From assembly GCF_022539505.1 (NCBI RefSeq), contig NC_061512.1, positions 149,155,962 through 149,219,961 of the forward strand: a DNA stretch of 64,000 nucleotides, written 5' to 3'. Both the position numbers and the translations under genes were made by a program. This document shows, one piece after another, positions 47,388 to 58,344 of this stretch (position 1 is its first letter; the number at the start of each line of letters is the position of its first letter). The DNA comes from Lolium rigidum (taxonomy: Eukaryota > Streptophyta > Magnoliopsida > Poales > Poaceae). The notes below the pieces were generated by a model. The model saw nothing but the letters and a program-made list of their open reading frames with translations, was not told the origin of the DNA and searched no databases.

Positions 47388-47624
47388 CCTTAACTCGGCT
47401 GATCAAGGTGGGTTGAAGTTCTATGCTGGCTAGGAATCCTTCACTAACAAGTTCAAGTCTAAACTGTTCAAACTCTTGAAACAGGCTGGGTTGCTCGATT
47501 GCGATCATGGAGTTCAACTGACACGGCAGTCGACTCAAGGCATCCGCTACCACATTGGCCTTGCCGGGGTGACAGTGAATCTCCATGTCGTAATCCTTGA
47601 TCAATTCTATCCATCTGCGCTGCC
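47388..47624 (-). pseudogene. Chromovirus C RNase H end and linker to integrase
   Basis: Minus-strand frame RQRRWIELIKDYDMEIHCHP, then KANVVADALSRLP, which is the conserved end of gypsy RNase H, followed by the linker up to ISRVKEA. It continues in phase at 30839 with QKGNGSIDG once E is ignored. Upstream it is cut at 47624 by element H, beyond which reverse transcriptase and gag should follow but are not in the window. No internal stop. Confidence 0.92.
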
Positions 47625-48721
47625 TGATGCGTGCAGTTGACACACGTCCGTTGGGAACCCCAAGAGGAAGGTGTGATGCAGACAGTAGCAAGTTTTCCCT
47701 CAGAAAGAAACCAAGGTTTATCGAACCAGGAGGAGCCAAGAAGCACGTTGAAGGTTGATGGTGGCGGAATGTAATGCGGCGCAACACCAGGGATTCCGGC
47801 GCCAACGTGGAACCTGCACAACACAACCAAAGTACTTTGCCCCAACGAAACAGTGAGGTTGTCAATCTCACCGGCTTGCTGTAACAAAGGATTAACCGTA
47901 TTGTGTGGAAGATGATTGTTTGCGAGAAAACGAGTAAAACAAGTATTGCAGTAGATTGTATGCGATGTAAAGAATAGGACCGGGGTCCACAGTTCACTAG
48001 AGGTGTCTCTCCCATAAGATAAAAGCATGTTGGGTGAACAAATTACAGTCGGGCAATTGACAAATAGAGAGGGCATAACAATGCACATACATGATATGAT
48101 AAATATAGTGAGATTTAATTGGGCATTACGACAAAGTACATAGACCGCTATCCAGCATGCATCTATGCCTAAAAAGTCCACCTTCAGGTTATCATTCGAA
48201 CCCCTTCCAGTATTAAGTTGCAAAACAACAGACAATTGCATTAAGTATGGTGCGTAATGTAATCAATAACTACATCCTCGGACATAGCATCAATGTTTTA
48301 TCCCTAGTGGAAACAGCACATCCACAACCTTAGAACTTTCTGTCACTGTCCCAGATTTAATGGAGGCATGAACCCACTATCGAGCATAAATACTCCCTCT
48401 TGGAGTTAAGAGCAAAAACTTGGCCGAGCCTCTACTAATAACGGAGAGCATGCAAGATCATAAACAACACATAGGTAATAACTTGATAATTAACATAACA
48501 TAGTATTCTCTATCCATCGGATCCCGACAAACACAAAATATAGTATTACAGATAGATGATCTTGATCATGTTAGGCAGCTCACAAGATCCAACAATGAAG
48601 CACAATGAGGAGAAGACAACCATCTAGCTACTGCTATGGACCCATAGTCCAGGGGTGAACTACTCACTCATCACTCCGGAGGCGACCATGGCGGTGAAGA
48701 GTCCTCCGGGAGATGAATCCC
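47625..48721 (-). repeat. 3' LTR of element H, first part
   Basis: 1097 bases up to the insertion of I; the target site ATCCC is at 48717-48721. Bases 48189-48721 are present a second time at 51599-52134. Long frames across 47272-48241 mix RNase H and LTR sequence. Confidence 0.88.
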
Positions 48722-50438
48722 TGATACGTCTCCGACGTATCGATAATTTCTTATGTTCCATGCCACATTATTGATGATATCTACATGTTATATGCACATT
48801 TTATGTCATATTCGTGCATTTTCTGGAACTAACCTATTAACAAGATGCCGAAGTGCCAGTTCCTGTTTTCTCGCTGTTTTTGGTTTCAGAAATCCTAGTA
48901 ACGAAATATTCTCGGAATTGGACGAAATCAACGCCCAGGTTCCTATTTTGCCCGGAAGCATCCGAACACACGAGAACCGCCAGAGAGGGGGCACAAGCCC
49001 ACCAAACCCTAGGCTGGCGCGGCCAAGGGGGGGCCTGCACCCCCCTATAGTGTCGGCGCCCCTTCGACCCTCCGACTCCGCCTCTTCGCCTATTTAAAGG
49101 TCCCTGACCTAAAACCTCGAGACGAAAAAAGCCACGGTACGAGAAACCTTCCAGAGCCGCCGCCATCGCGAAGCCAAGATCTGGGGGACAGGAGTCTCTC
49201 GTTCCGGCACGACGCCGGGACGGGGAAGTGCCCCGGAAGGCTCGTCCATCGAAACCACCGCCATCTCCATCAACGCTGCTCGTCTCCCATGAGGAGGGAG
49301 TAGTTCTCCATCGAGGCTCGGGGCTGTACCGGTAGCTATGTGGTTCATCTCTCTCCTATGTACTTCAATACAATAATCTCATGAGCTGCCTTACATGATT
49401 GAGATTCATATGATGATGCTTGTAATCTAGATGTCATTATGCTAGTCAAGTGGGTTTTACTTATGTGATCTCCGGAGACTCCTTGTCCCACGTGTGTAAA
49501 GGTGACAAGTGTGTGCACCGTGTGGGTCTCTTAGGCTATATTTCACGTAATACTTATTCACCGTTATGAATGGCATAGTGAAGTGCTTATTTATATCTCT
49601 TTATGATTGCAATGTGTTTTGTATCACAATTTATCTATGTGCTACTCTAGTGATGTTATTAAAGTAGTTTTATTCCTCCTGCACGGTGTAATGGTGATAG
49701 TGTGTGCATCCGTGTTAGTACTTGGCGTAGGCTATGATTATGATCTCTTATAGATTATGAAGTTAACTATTGCTATGATGGTATTGATGTGATCTATTCC
49801 TCCTACATGGTGTGAAGGTGACAGTGTGCATGCTATGTTAGTACTTGGTTTAGTTGTGTTGATCTGTCATGCACTCTAAGGTTATTTAAATATGAACATT
49901 GAATATTGTCGAGCTTGTTAACTCCGACATTGAGGGTTCGTGTAATCCTACACAGTTAGTGGTGTTCATCATCCAACAAGAGGGTGTAGAGTCTAGCATC
50001 TATCTATTTATTCTGTTATGTGATCAATGTTGAGAGTGTCCACTAGTGAAAGTATGATCCCTAGGCCTTGTTCCTAAATATCGCTATCGCTGCTTGTTTA
50101 TCGTTTTATCGCATCTTTACTTCCTGCAATATTACTACCATCAATCGCACGCCGACAAGCACTTTTCCGGCGCCACTACTACGCTCATATTCATTCATAC
50201 CACTTGTATTTCACTATCTCTTCGCCGAACTAGTGCACCTATTAGGTGTGTTGGGGACACAAGAGACTTCTTGCTTTGTGGTTGCGGGGTTGCATGAGAG
50301 GGATATCTTTGACCTCTTCCTCCCCGAGTTCGATAAACCTTGGGTGATCCACTTAAGGGAAACTTGCTGCTGTTCTACAAACCTCTGCTCTTGGAGGCCC
50401 AACACTGTCTACAAGAATAGAAGCTCCCGTAGACATCA
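48722..50438 (+). repeat. 5' LTR of element I
   Basis: 1717 bp, TGATACGTC to GTAGACATCA. TATTTAAA at 49091-49098 is the promoter-core counterpart. Near 50088-50115 several ACTG positions of the other LTR read ATCG. Confidence 0.92.
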
Positions 50439-50448
50439 AGCTATTTTC

Positions 50449-50466
50449 TGGCGCCGTTGCCGGGGA
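50449..50466 (+). promoter_or_regulatory. Primer-binding site for tRNA-Asp, element I
   Basis: TGGCGCCGTTGCCGGGGA, 10 bases after the LTR. A second partial copy (TGGCGCCGTGG) lies at 50515-50525, as in B at 4747-4757. Confidence 0.9.
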
Positions 50467-50601
50467 GGAAAGGTAAAAGGCTCTCATACTCCGGTCCCAG
50501 GTAAAGTACTTTTCTGGCGCCGTGGTGTGTGTGCTCGAAGCTATTTCCTTTAGATCCTGCAATTGCATCTTTTTGTTTCTTGTTTACACTAGTTTGGCAT
50601 A

Positions 50602-51318
50602 ATGGACAACAATGAGCTTCTTATTCTATTTCCCGATTTAAGACATGGATGGTTTGATCCGAAAATTAAAAAACCCATGGAACATATTAGCATGAATACT
50701 TTGAATACCATTGTTGCTAATGATATGGAAAATTCTAAGTTTGGGGAAGCTGGTTTTCATGATCTATTTAGTCCCCCAAGCATTGAGGAGAAAATTTTCT
50801 TTGATGATACTTTGCCTCCTATTTATGATGATTATAATGATAGTGGTCTTTTGGTGCCGCCTACTATGGAGAGTAAATTTTATTGTGATTATACTATGCC
50901 TCCTACACTTGATGAGAATAATAATGATAGCTACTTTGTTGAATTTGCTCCTACTATTACTAATAAAATTGACTATGCTTATGTGGAGAGTAATAATTTT
51001 ATGCATGAGACTCATGATAAGAATGCTTTATATGATAGTTATATTGTTGAGTTTGCTCATGATGCTACTGAAAGTTATTATGAGAGAGGAAAATATGGTT
51101 GTAGAAATTTTCATGTTACTAAAACACCTCTCTTTCTGCTGAAAATCTTGAAGCTGCACTTGTTTTATCTTTCTATGTTTGTTGCATTATGCTTCATGAA
51201 TTTGTTTATTTACAAGATTCCTTTTCATAGGAAGCATGTTAGGCTTAAATTTGTTTTGAATTTGCTTCTTGATGCTCTCTTTTGCTTCAAATACTATTTC
51301 TTGCAAGTGCATCATTAA
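50602..51318 (+). CDS. Unknown acidic protein with hydrophobic segment, element I
   Basis: 238 residues, the third member of the unknown family with the frames at 4834-5577 and 41529-42251. It has the same order: ELLILFPDLRHGWFDPKIKK start, acidic Tyr/Pro-rich centre with PPIYDDYNDSGLLVPP, two DSY-F/I-VEFA motifs, a hydrophobic segment at about residues 177-206 and a basic tail. No stop or shift. Function unknown; position suggests it replaces gag in this non-autonomous family. Confidence 0.6.
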   Translation: MDNNELLILFPDLRHGWFDPKIKKPMEHISMNTLNTIVANDMENSKFGEAGFHDLFSPPSIEEKIFFDDTLPPIYDDYNDSGLLVPPTMESKFYCDYTMPPTLDENNNDSYFVEFAPTITNKIDYAYVESNNFMHETHDKNALYDSYIVEFAHDATESYYERGKYGCRNFHVTKTPLFLLKILKLHLFYLSMFVALCFMNLFIYKIPFHRKHVRLKFVLNLLLDALFCFKYYFLQVHH

Positions 51319-51600
51319 AACTGCTGAGCCCATCTTAATGGCTATAAAGAAAGAACTTCTTGGGAGATAACCCATATGTTTATTTTGCTACAGTACCTCT
51401 ATTTTATATTTGTGTCTTGGAAGTTGTTTACTACTGTAGCAACCTCTTCTTATCTTAGTTCTGTGCTTTGTTGTGCCAAGTAAAGTCTTTGATAGTAAGG
51501 TTCATACTAGATTTGGATTACTGCGCAGATATGCATTTCTTTGTCTGTCACGAATTTCGACCTGCCTCTCTGTAGGTAGCTCGGAAAAATATGCCAATTT
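51319..51600 (+). other. Truncated internal region of element I
   Basis: Matches the region just after the ORF in B (about 5578-5855) and ends at GCCAATTT. The junction with H-derived sequence shares TTA (51599-51601). Confidence 0.85.
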
Positions 51601-52134
51601 ATCATTCGAACCCCTTCCGAGTATTAAGTTGCAAAACAACAGACAATTGCATTAAGTATGGTGCGTAATGTAATCAATAACTACATCCTCGGACATAGCA
51701 TCAATGTTTTATCCCTAGTGGCAACGAAGACATCCACAACCTTAGAACTTTCGTCACCTGTCCCCAGATTTAATGGAGGCATGAACCCACTATCGAGCAT
51801 AAATACTCCCTCTTGGAGTTAAGAGCAAAAACTTGGCCGAGCCTCTACTAATAACGGAGAGCATGCAAGATCATAAACAACACATAGGTAATAACTTGAT
51901 AATTAACATAACATAGTATTCTCTATCCATCGGATGCCGACAAACACAACATATAGTATTACAGATAGATGATCTTGATCATGTTAGGCAGCTCACAAGA
52001 TCCAACAATGAAACACAATGAGGAGAAGACAACCATCTAGCTACTGCTATGGACCCATAGTCCAGGGGTGAACTACTCACTCATCACTCCGGAGGCGACC
52101 ATGGCGGTGAAGAGTCCTCCGGGAGATGAATCCC
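51601..52134 (-). repeat. Duplicate of H LTR flank inside element I
   Basis: A second copy of 48191-48721, including the target site ATCCC at its end (52130-52134). It sits between the interior of I and the second LTR. Confidence 0.92.
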
Positions 52135-53826
52135 GATACGTCTCCGACGTATCGATAATTTCTTATGTTCCATGCCACATTATTGATGATATCTACATGT
52201 TATATGCACATTTTATGTCATATTCGTGCATTTTCTGGAACTAACCTATTAACAAGATGCCGAAGTGCCAGTTCCTGTTTTCTGCTGTTTTTGGTTTCAG
52301 AAATCCTAGTAACGAAATATTCTCGGAATTGGACGAAATCAACGCCCAGGTTCCTATTTTGCCCGGAAGCATCCAGAACACACGAGAACTGCCAAAGAGG
52401 GGGCACAGGCCCACCAAACCCTAGACCGGCGCGGCCAAGGGGGGCCCGCGCCCCCCCTATAGTGTCGGCGCCCCTTCGACCCTCCGACTCTGCCTCTTCG
52501 CCTATTTAAAGGTCCCTGACCTAAAACCTCGAGACGAAAAAATCCACGGTACGAGAAACCTTCCAGAGCCGCCGCCATCGCGAAGCCAAGATCTGGGGGA
52601 CAGGAGTCTCTGTTGTGCCCCCGGAAGGCTCCTCCATCACACCACCGCCATCTCCATCAACGCTGATGTCTCCCATGAGGAGGGAGTAGTTCTCCATCGA
52701 GGCTCGGGGCTGTACCGGTAGCTATGTGGTTCATCTCTCTCCTATGTACTTCAATACAATAATCTCATGAGCTGCCTTACATGATTGAGATTCATATGAT
52801 GATGCTTGTAATCTAGATGTCATTATGCTAGTCAAGTGGGTTTTACTTATGTGATCTCCGGAGACTCCTTGTCCCACGTGTGTAAAGGTGACAAGTGTGT
52901 GCACCGTGTGGGTCTCTTAGGCTATATTTCACAGAATACTTATTCACCGTTATGAATGGCATAGTGAAGTGCTTATTTATATCTCTTTATGATTGCAATG
53001 TGTTTTGTATCACAATTTATCTATGTGCTACTCTAGTGATGTTATTAAAGTAGTTTTATTCCTCCTGCACGGTGTAATGGTGACAGTGTGTGCATCCGTG
53101 TTAGTACTTGGCGTAGGCTATGATTATGATCTCTTGTAGATTATGAAGTTAACTATTTCTATGATGGTATTGATGTGATCTATTCCTCCTTTCGTAGTGT
53201 GAAGGTGACAGTGTGCATGCTATGTTAGTACTTGGTTTGGTTATGTTGATCTGTCATGCACTCTAAGGTTATTTAAATATGAAAATTGAATATTGTGGAG
53301 CTTGTTAACTCCGACATTGAGGGTTCGTGTAATCCTACACAGTTAGTGGTGTTCATCATCCAACAAGAGGGTGTAGAGTCTAGCATCTATCTATTTATTC
53401 TGTTATGTGATCAATGTTGAGAGTGTCCACTAGTGAAAGTATGATCCCTAGGCCTTGTTCCTAAATACTGCTATCGTTGCTTGTTTACTGTTTTACTGCA
53501 TCTTTACTTCCTGCAATATTACTACCATCAACTGCACGCCAGCAAGCACTTTTCTGCCGCCACTACTACTGCTCATATTCATTCATACCACTTGTATTTC
53601 ACTATCTCTTCGCCGAACTAGTGCACCTATTAGGTGTGTTGGGGACACAAGAGACTTCTTGCTTTGTGGTTGCAGGGTTGCATGAGAGGGATATCTTTGA
53701 CCTCTTCCTCCCTGAGTTCGATAAACCTTGGGTGATCCACTTAAGGGAAACTTGCTGATGTTCTACAAACCTCTGCTCTTGGAGGCCCAACACTATCTAC
53801 AAGAATAGAAGCTCCCGTAGACATCA
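52135..53826 (+). repeat. Second (3') LTR of element I
   Basis: Begins GATACGTCTCC (the initial T is absent) and ends GTAGACATCA. Flanked by ATCCC on both sides, so with the duplicated H flank it looks like a solo LTR at the original site. Confidence 0.9.
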
Positions 53827-53831
53827 ATCCC

Positions 53832-54331
53832 CTCTCCGGCAGGGTGCCGGAGGTGATCTCCAGAATCCCCCGAGATGGGATTGGCGGCGGCGGCGTCTCA
53901 GTAAGGTTTTCCGTATCGTGGCTCTCGGTACTGGGGGTTTCGCGACGGAGGCTTTAAGTAGGCGGAAGGGCAGGTAAAGAGGCGGCACGAGGGGCCCACA
54001 CGACAGGCCGGCGCGGCCAGGGCCTGGGCCGCGCCGCCCTGGTGTGTCGCCACCTCGTGGCCCCACTTCGACTCTCCCTCGGTCTTCTGGAAGCTTCGTG
54101 GCAAAATAGGACCCTGGGCGTTGATTTCGTCCAATTCCGAGAATATTTCTTTACTAGGATTTCTGAAACCAAAAACAGCATAAAACAGCGAACTCGGCTC
54201 TTCGGCATGTTGTTAATAGGTTAGTGCCGGAAAATGCATAAATACGACATATAATGTGTATAAAACATGTAGATATCATCAATAATGTAGCATGGAACAT
54301 AAGAAATTATCGATATGTCGGAGACGTATCA
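53832..54331 (-). repeat. 3' LTR of element H, second part
   Basis: Continues the H LTR after I and ends GACGTATCA. It includes the GC-rich promoter region. Confidence 0.88.
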
Positions 54332-54499
54332 GCATCCCCAAGCTTAGTTCGCTCGTCCCGAGCGGGTAAACGATAACAAAGATAATTTCTGGAGTGACAT
54401 GCCATCATAACCTTGATCATACTATTGTAAACATATGTAATGAATGCAGCGATCAAAACAATGGTAATGACATGAGTAAACAACTGAATCATAAAGCAA

Positions 54500-54599
54500 N
54501 NNNNNNNNNNNNNNNNNNNNNNNNNNNNNNNNNNNNNNNNNNNNNNNNNNNNNNNNNNNNNNNNNNNNNNNNNNNNNNNNNNNNNNNNNNNNNNNNNNN
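54500..54599. other. Assembly gap of 100 N
   Basis: Exactly 100 N between the interior of H and the middle of C's 5' LTR, a conventional placeholder length. The frame 54394-54642 crossing it is meaningless. Confidence 0.99.
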
Positions 54600-56108
54600 A
54601 GTGGAGTGGTTGTGGAGAAGCAAGGATGGGAGGAGAGGATGATGCGGTGCTTGGATTGCTCAGGGGAGCTCGCTATTTATAGAGGTGCAATGGCGCTGCG
54701 GGGCAGGGTTGAGGTCGACATGCGCGCGGCGATTCCGGCGAGCTATGGAGCTAGGCGAGGGCGCAAGGCTGTTCAGCGGGTCCAGGCGAAGCTAATGGCG
54801 GCGACAGCGCGGTCGGGCGGCGTCTGGATGGCTCGCATTTCTTCCGTGTCTTCCGCGGCGTCTACGGGATCTTGTTCGTCGTCTCCGGCGGCGGCGGTCC
54901 AGGGTCGTGTCGTGGGCGTGTCTGGCGGGTCTGCGGTGTCACGGCGGTGCTCAACGTGTGGAGAGAGGGGCCAGAGCGCGAGTGTGCTGGTGGGGTGGCG
55001 CGTGGCCAGGGCGTGTCCGCGACGTGCATGGGCGCGACGCGAGCGGCATGCTGGCGAGTTTTGGGCGCGCGTTCTCCGGAGAGTGGCTGCGTTTTCCTCG
55101 ACCATGGCCGTTGCTAGGCGGTGCAGTAGAGCAAGGTGGCGAGCTTGGGCACTAGGGCCAGTGGTGGAGAGGAAGGAGGGAAGAGGAAGAAGAACATGGC
55201 CGGCATGGTCCGGCATGGCCATGTCTTGGTCTCCCTAGGGTTCCTCCTAGGGTTTCTATGCTATGGTTGGTGAGAGAGGGAGTCAGGGGACAGAGTGGAG
55301 TAGTTTGGGGTAGTAGCTTGGGGTAGATCACTATTTGCTATAGTGTTTCTATTTATTCCATATTTGCAATTTGCAAATTTTGCCCAATTTTGGTTGAGTT
55401 CAAATGGTTGCAATATTTAAAATTGGTGTGTTTGGTTGAGTTGTAAATGACCAGAGACAAACATGTGTGGTGATGAAATTTAGAAAATCAAAGAATTGCA
55501 AATTTGCAAAGTTGGAGATTGTTCCACATATTAAAAAGTCTCAACTTTGCATGAGCATAGAATTTGATCCAAAGTGATTTTGGCATGATGGTATTTACCA
55601 AAGTTGTTCACCTTGATGTGCTCTTGGATGAGGTGCAAAGAATTGGGAAAGTTTAGTTTGAAAATTTTGAAATGCAGGGGCTCAAAGTAGTGACCAGAAT
55701 GTAAATGGCAGATTTGACCATTATCATATGTGATCCCATTTTGAGTTTGAATTGGATTTGATTTGTGTTTCTTTGATTCCAAAAGTTGTAATAAGTGTTT
55801 AGTAACATAATACAACTAATGGTGAAGACCAAAATGGTATAGGGTAAAGATTTGCAAAAATGGCATAAACCATATGTGAGGGTTTTAGGGTTTTGTTCTT
55901 ATTTGATTTCTTTCTCTTTTTGATTTATTTGGTTGATGATCTTCACTTGATCACAATAGGGTTTTAGGGTTTATCACATAAACATCATAGCAATCATCAT
56001 GGCATATCACTCAAATGCACAAGTCCTATGCATGGCACTATATGCAAATAAAAGTTTTTGTTGGTTCTGAATTTCTAATCTCTGGAATTCTTCTTCTCTC
56101 TTTTATTG
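54600..56108 (-). repeat. 5' LTR of chromovirus C, partial
   Basis: Matches 15964-17472 of the 3' LTR with few differences. TATA box at 54674-54682 on the minus strand. The first ~2.7 kb (plus-strand order) is in the gap, and the last ~17 bases up to GGGATGTTACA are missing at the LINE junction. Confidence 0.92.
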
Positions 56109-57902
56109 GACGTGGCTAGATCCTTCGATATCGTCTCTTGGTCCTTTCTCCTGAGTGTGCTGCGCCAGCGGGGGTTCGGCCCCAGGTGGATCGGGTGGCT
56201 TATGATGTTGCTTCGGACGGCGTCCACGAGTGTGCTTGTCAATGGCGCAGCCGTACCAGCCTTCTTTCACGGCCGAGGTCTCCGTCAAGGGGATCCGCTG
56301 TCCCCACTCATGTTCGTCCTGGTCATGGATGTTTTGGACGCTATGTTCCGTGTGGCCGAGCGTGCCGGGGTTCTGGTGGACTTGGCGGTGGATGGGCTGA
56401 AGCATCGCGTATCACTGTATGCCGACGATGTTGTGGTTTTTGCCAGGCCTGAGGAGCAGGAGTTGACCGTTGTAAAGGAGATCCTCGCATGCTTCGGGGC
56501 TGCTTCTGGCCTCCTCGTAAACTATGGCAAAAGCGCAGCTGTTCCGATCAGATGCCATGAAGCTTCACGGCTCGCTGTTGCTCCGTTCCTTGACTGTCAG
56601 TTCCAGGAGCTGCCGTTGAAGTATTTAGGGCTTCCTATGTCGCTTCGTAATCCCTCCAAGGCCAACCTCCAGCACGTGCTTGACAAGCTCGCCAACAAGT
56701 TGGCGTTTTGTAAGGCTAGGCTCATGTCACGAGATGGCCGGGTGGCGTATGTGCGTGCGGTTATGGCCGCATCGGTGGTGTACCAACTGCTGGCCCTTGA
56801 CGTCGATCCCTGGTTCCTCCAGGCGGTGGACAAGCTCAGACGCGGCTTCTTGTGGGCCAGTAAGAACGAGGCGCATGGCGGCAATTGCTTGGTCGCTTGG
56901 GATGCCGTGTGTGCACCTAAGCATCTGGGAGGACTTTGCCTTCCGAATTTACGGTGGATGCATGCGGCGCTGCGCGCTCGCTGGATGTGGTTGCAACGCA
57001 CGGATCTCACCAAGTCTTGGACAGGGTTTAGGTTCGCCGTTTGGGCGGATGCTGTTGCCATGTTTAATGCTTCGGTGGTCATCTCTGTTGGCTCCGGCGC
57101 TAGTCTCTTGTTTTGGGAGGACCCCTGGATCCAAGGCCTCTCCGTTGCAGTTGTGGCTCCGGAGGTGCTCAAGCTAGTTAGGTCGGGCGTCGTCAAGCGA
57201 AGATCTGTGCGGGATGGGCTGCTCAACCATGCATGGGCGACAGATATTGGGGGAGAGTTGTCGGTCGATGCAGTTGTGCAGTACCTATGGCTCTGGGCCG
57301 CCGTTGCTGCCGTCCCCATCAACGGCAGGGCTGACACTTTCCGGTGGAAGTGGACGGAAGACGGTACTTTCACGGTGCGGTCCGCTTATCGTATGTTCTT
57401 CCACGGCACGACCACCCTCCCCGGTGTGGTGCATGTCTGGAATTCCTTCGCGCCGTACAAATTCCGCTTCCATGCGTGGCTTTCTCTTCGTGGGAGGTGC
57501 TGGACGGCGGACCGTCGGCTTCGGCGAGGCCTTCCCTCTCACGTATTGTGCCCCCTCTGCTCCGTTGCCGCGGAGACGGCGGACCATCTTTCTCTGCTCT
57601 GTCCCTTCGCTCGCTTGGTTTGGGATGGCTTCTCGAGGCGAGCTGGAGTGCAGACTCCGGCGCCTACGGCCGGCAGCAGGTTGCCGGCATGGTGGTCGAC
57701 TGCGGTGGAGGGGCTGTCTACGGCGGATGCTAGAGTCACCAACTCCGCTATCATGCTCATCCTGAGATCCCTGTGGCTCGAGCGGAACGCCAGAGTCTTC
57801 GAGGATACTGCCTCTACTATCGATCATGTTATTGATGTAGTTTGCCAGGATTGGGGCCTGTGGCTTACTTGTAGAGGTGGGTTGGCGAGAGGAGTAGTGT
57901 AG
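56109..57902 (+). pseudogene. L1-type LINE reverse transcriptase, back piece with zinc-binding C-terminus
   Basis: Open frame of about 597 codons continuing the LINE cut at 13220. It starts at DVARSFDIVSWSFLL, has the GLRQGDPLSPLMFVLVMD block and the catalytic YADD at 56418-56429. It then covers the thumb region and the C-terminal zf-RVT region (FRWKWTEDGTFTVRSAY, CWTADRRLRRGLP, CPLCSVAAETADHLSLLCPF). The stop TAG at 57900-57902 is followed by a short 3' end. This part has no internal stop, unlike the front piece, so the enzyme is lost through the front stops and the large insertion. Function in the family: target-primed reverse transcription of LINE RNA. Confidence 0.93.
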
Positions 57903-58024
57903 GTGTTGTCCGCCGCTTTTATGCGGCATGGTGGATGTTTTGAGCCCATGGTTCGGTTGTAATCGTTTTCCCCTTAATCTTAATAAAATGACGCGCAGAT
58001 CTCCTGTGGGTTCTCGAAAAAAAA
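57903..58024 (+). other. LINE 3' untranslated region and A-tail
   Basis: Short 3' end with AATAAA at 57982-57987 and an eight-A run at 58017-58024. The target duplication cannot be tested because the LINE 5' end is outside the window. Confidence 0.8.
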
Positions 58025-58344
58025 GTTTGATGGGAAATGATCCGTGGGGCCACTCTCCAACTTCGTCCATCTTGTTGCGATCGAACGAACTCGATTTCTA
58101 GTTCCACCTTGATTTTTCCCCGTTAACAACTCGCTGAAATTTCTGGTCGTTAACGCCACACGATGTTTCTCCTCGCCTCCCCAGTCGATCCCTAAATCGT
58201 GTTGTGCCACTGACCTTTGCCTCTTCGTCGCTCAGCTCCGTGTTCTCCCCGCATCGCCTATCTCTCCCACCATGTTGCTTACTACCGAGGTGATCTAGGC
58301 CCAACATGTGAAGCACACAATCCTAGATTGCCCTATCATAGACG
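58025..58344. other. Unassigned flank between LINE and TIR element
   Basis: 320 bases of mixed composition. No gene, repeat end or RNA feature is recognised. CATAGACG at 58337-58344 is the left target copy of the TIR element. Confidence 0.6.

Larger units (their letters stand above)
48722..53826 (+). mobile_element. Element I: B-family element with rearranged interior
   Basis: Plus-strand element in the LTR of H. It starts TGATACGTCTCC after ATCCC and ends GTAGACATCA before ATCCC (53827-53831). The 5' LTR, primer site and unknown ORF are normal. At 51600 the internal region stops abruptly and is replaced by a copy of the H sequence that precedes the 5' LTR. A second LTR (52135-53826) follows. 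About 2.2 kb of internal sequence is missing. Confidence 0.9.
47625..54499 (-). mobile_element. Element H: LTR retrotransposon related to B/E, cut by assembly gap
   Basis: Minus-strand element in the RNase H of C. Its 3' LTR runs from TGATGCGTGCAG (47625) to GACGTATCA (54331) and is split by element I. The U3 end is nearly the same as in B/E, but the U5 half differs, so it is a sister family. After the LTR the purine-tract complement GCATCCCCAAGCTT and 168 bases of internal region are visible before the N run. The remainder, including its target duplication, is missing. Confidence 0.88.
13221..56108 (-). mobile_element. Gypsy chromovirus C with about 4.3 kb LTRs, hosting D, E and H
   Basis: Minus-strand element inserted in the LINE. 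Visible own parts are the 3' LTR (13221-17489), polypurine tract (17490-17503), integrase C-terminus with chromodomain (17537-18191), integrase core (30068-30839), RNase H end (47388-47624) and a piece of the 5' LTR (54600-56108). Gag, protease, most of reverse transcriptase and the primer site are hidden by the gap at 54500-54599 or lie beyond it. The chromodomain-like C-terminus suggests the Tekay/Del group (inference). The right terminus lacks the last ~17 LTR bases and no target duplication is seen, so a small deletion affected that junction. Confidence 0.9.

Noticed and set aside
47468..48241. 257-codon minus frame over RNase H and H LTR
   Set aside because: Wrong phase relative to RNase H in its RNase H part; LTR part has no domain.
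54394..54642. Frame crossing the N gap
   Set aside because: Contains unknown bases and joins unrelated sequences (H interior and C LTR).
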